This document shows positions 31,641 through 32,288 of a DNA stretch of 32,288 nt, piece by piece. A model generated the notes under the pieces. That model was not told the origin of the DNA. It worked only from the letters and a program-made list of their open reading frames with translations, and ran no database searches. The number at the start of each line of letters is the position of its first letter. Positions within the stretch are counted from its first letter, which is position 1. A program made the translations under genes and the position numbers. Origin of the DNA: CAG-390 sp045644325 (GTDB lineage: Bacteria > Bacillota > Clostridia > Oscillospirales > CAG-272); contig JAZRGT010000064.1 of NCBI GenBank assembly GCA_045644325.1, positions 1-32,288 on the forward strand, given 5' to 3'.

Positions 31641-32288
31641 TTATTCAATAAACATAGCATCGCCGAAGGAGAAGAATCTATACTTCTCGCGGACGGCGGT
31701 ATTGTAGACCTCGAGCATCCGCTCTCGCTCGTAGAAAGCCGAGACGAGCATCAGAAGCGTCGATTTTGGTAGGTGGAAGTTGGTTATCAGCGCGTCGGTC
31801 GCCTTGAAGCGGTAGCCGGGGTAGATGAAGATTCCCGTGTCGCCGCTGATGGGATGAACGATTCCCTGATCGTCCGAAACGCTCTCGAGCGTTCTGCAAG
31901 AGGTCGTTCCGACGCAGATCGTTCGTCCGCCCGCGGCACGGCGGCTGTTGATGATATTCGCGCTTTCCTCCGAGACCGAGATATATTCGGTGTGCATAAT
32001 GTGCTCGCCGATATTCTCCTCCTTGACGGGACGGAAGGTTCCGAGTCCGACGTGGAGAGTAACCTCGCCGTATCCTACGCCCTTCTCCCTGATTCTCTTA
32101 AGCAGATCGTCGGTAAAATGCAGGCCTGCAGTAGGAGCAGCGGCAGAACCCACCTCCCTGGAATATACTGTCTGATAACGTTCCTGATCGTTCAGTTCCG
32201 CTTTAATATAGGGCGGTAACGGCATTTTACCCAGAGACTCCAAAACTTCAAGAAAAATTCCCTTATAAACAAATTCAACAATGCGATT
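31641..32288 (-). CDS. queA: S-adenosylmethionine:tRNA ribosyltransferase-isomerase (3' part)
   Basis: The visible 215 codons are the C-terminal part of QueA, which transfers the ribosyl part of S-adenosylmethionine to 7-aminomethyl-7-deazaguanine in tRNA, making epoxyqueuosine. The reading frame is open through the window edge (IVEFVYKGIFLEV before LESLGKMPLPPYI), so the start lies outside. Conserved parts seen are PLPPYIKAE, YQTVYSREVGSAAAPTAGLHF, VGLGTFRPVKEENIGEHIMHTE, VGTTSCRTLES and ITNFHLPKSTLLMLVSAF, ending FGDAMFIE. An internal TTG at 32243 is not the true start. The ending is normal. Confidence 0.95.
   Translation of the reverse strand, partial: NRIVEFVYKGIFLEVLESLGKMPLPPYIKAELNDQERYQTVYSREVGSAAAPTAGLHFTDDLLKRIREKGVGYGEVTLHVGLGTFRPVKEENIGEHIMHTEYISVSEESANIINSRRAAGGRTICVGTTSCRTLESVSDDQGIVHPISGDTGIFIYPGYRFKATDALITNFHLPKSTLLMLVSAFYERERMLEVYNTAVREKYRFFSFGDAMFIE

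Overview
The window looks like the chromosome of an uncultured, low-to-mid GC Gram-positive bacterium of the Clostridia (Oscillospirales/Christensenellales type, typical of gut or other anaerobic habitats). The reasons are strong AGGAGG-type ribosome binding sites, TTGACA/TATAAT promoters with 17-nt spacers, many hairpin-plus-U-run terminators, a Firmicutes cell-division cluster (yggS/ylmE, sepF, yggT, divIVA-like, ileS, lspA, rluD), and anaerobe-type enzymes (an iron-sulfur old-yellow-enzyme reductase and aconitase X). The taxonomic assignment is inference; no rRNA or tRNA gene was seen.

Left part (1-4.9 kb): a membrane-anchored exported protein of unknown function and a cytoplasmic GH29 alpha-L-fucosidase-like enzyme lie on the minus strand. 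A D-2-hydroxyacid dehydrogenase is divergent from the latter. Directly behind the dehydrogenase stop codon lies an 82-codon headless remnant of a surface protein, a relic of the array that follows.

Centre left (5.0-12.9 kb): four consecutive plus-strand genes encode paralogous secreted proteins (A-D, about 539-675 aa). Each has a signal peptide, a conserved N-terminal module, many short C-x-N-x-G...GGI-x-G rungs (GLUG-like, predicted beta-solenoid) and a C-terminal hydrophobic anchor. Each has its own promoter and terminator. A 325-nt block (3' end of one gene, intergenic region, 5' end of the next) is nearly identical between the A/B and B/C junctions, which points to recent duplication or gene conversion. 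Protein D has a different, TPE-rich tail with a GGCGS anchor.

Centre (13.0-18.1 kb): an operon of a 2-enoate-reductase-type flavoprotein and the large and small subunits of aconitase X suggests a dehydrate-then-reduce pathway on an unidentified hydroxy acid. A terminator separates it from a CDF-type divalent metal exporter with an extra C-terminal domain.

Right part (18.1-32.3 kb), mainly minus strand: a small unknown gene; a MITE-like region; the HAD phosphatase-rluD-lspA group; a 300-bp hairpin element inserted between lspA and ileS; ileS; a divergent, very acidic DivIVA-like protein; yggT; sepF; yggS; an HlyD-like membrane protein; miaA; an unknown 333-aa gene; a DUF2442-HTH/DUF4160 pair whose promoter carries a palindrome between -35 and -10; and the 3' part of queA running off the window edge.

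The most interesting signals are the tandem surface-protein array with its relic and shared promoter sequences, the aconitase X/enoate reductase operon, and the self-contained DUF4160-DUF2442 module.
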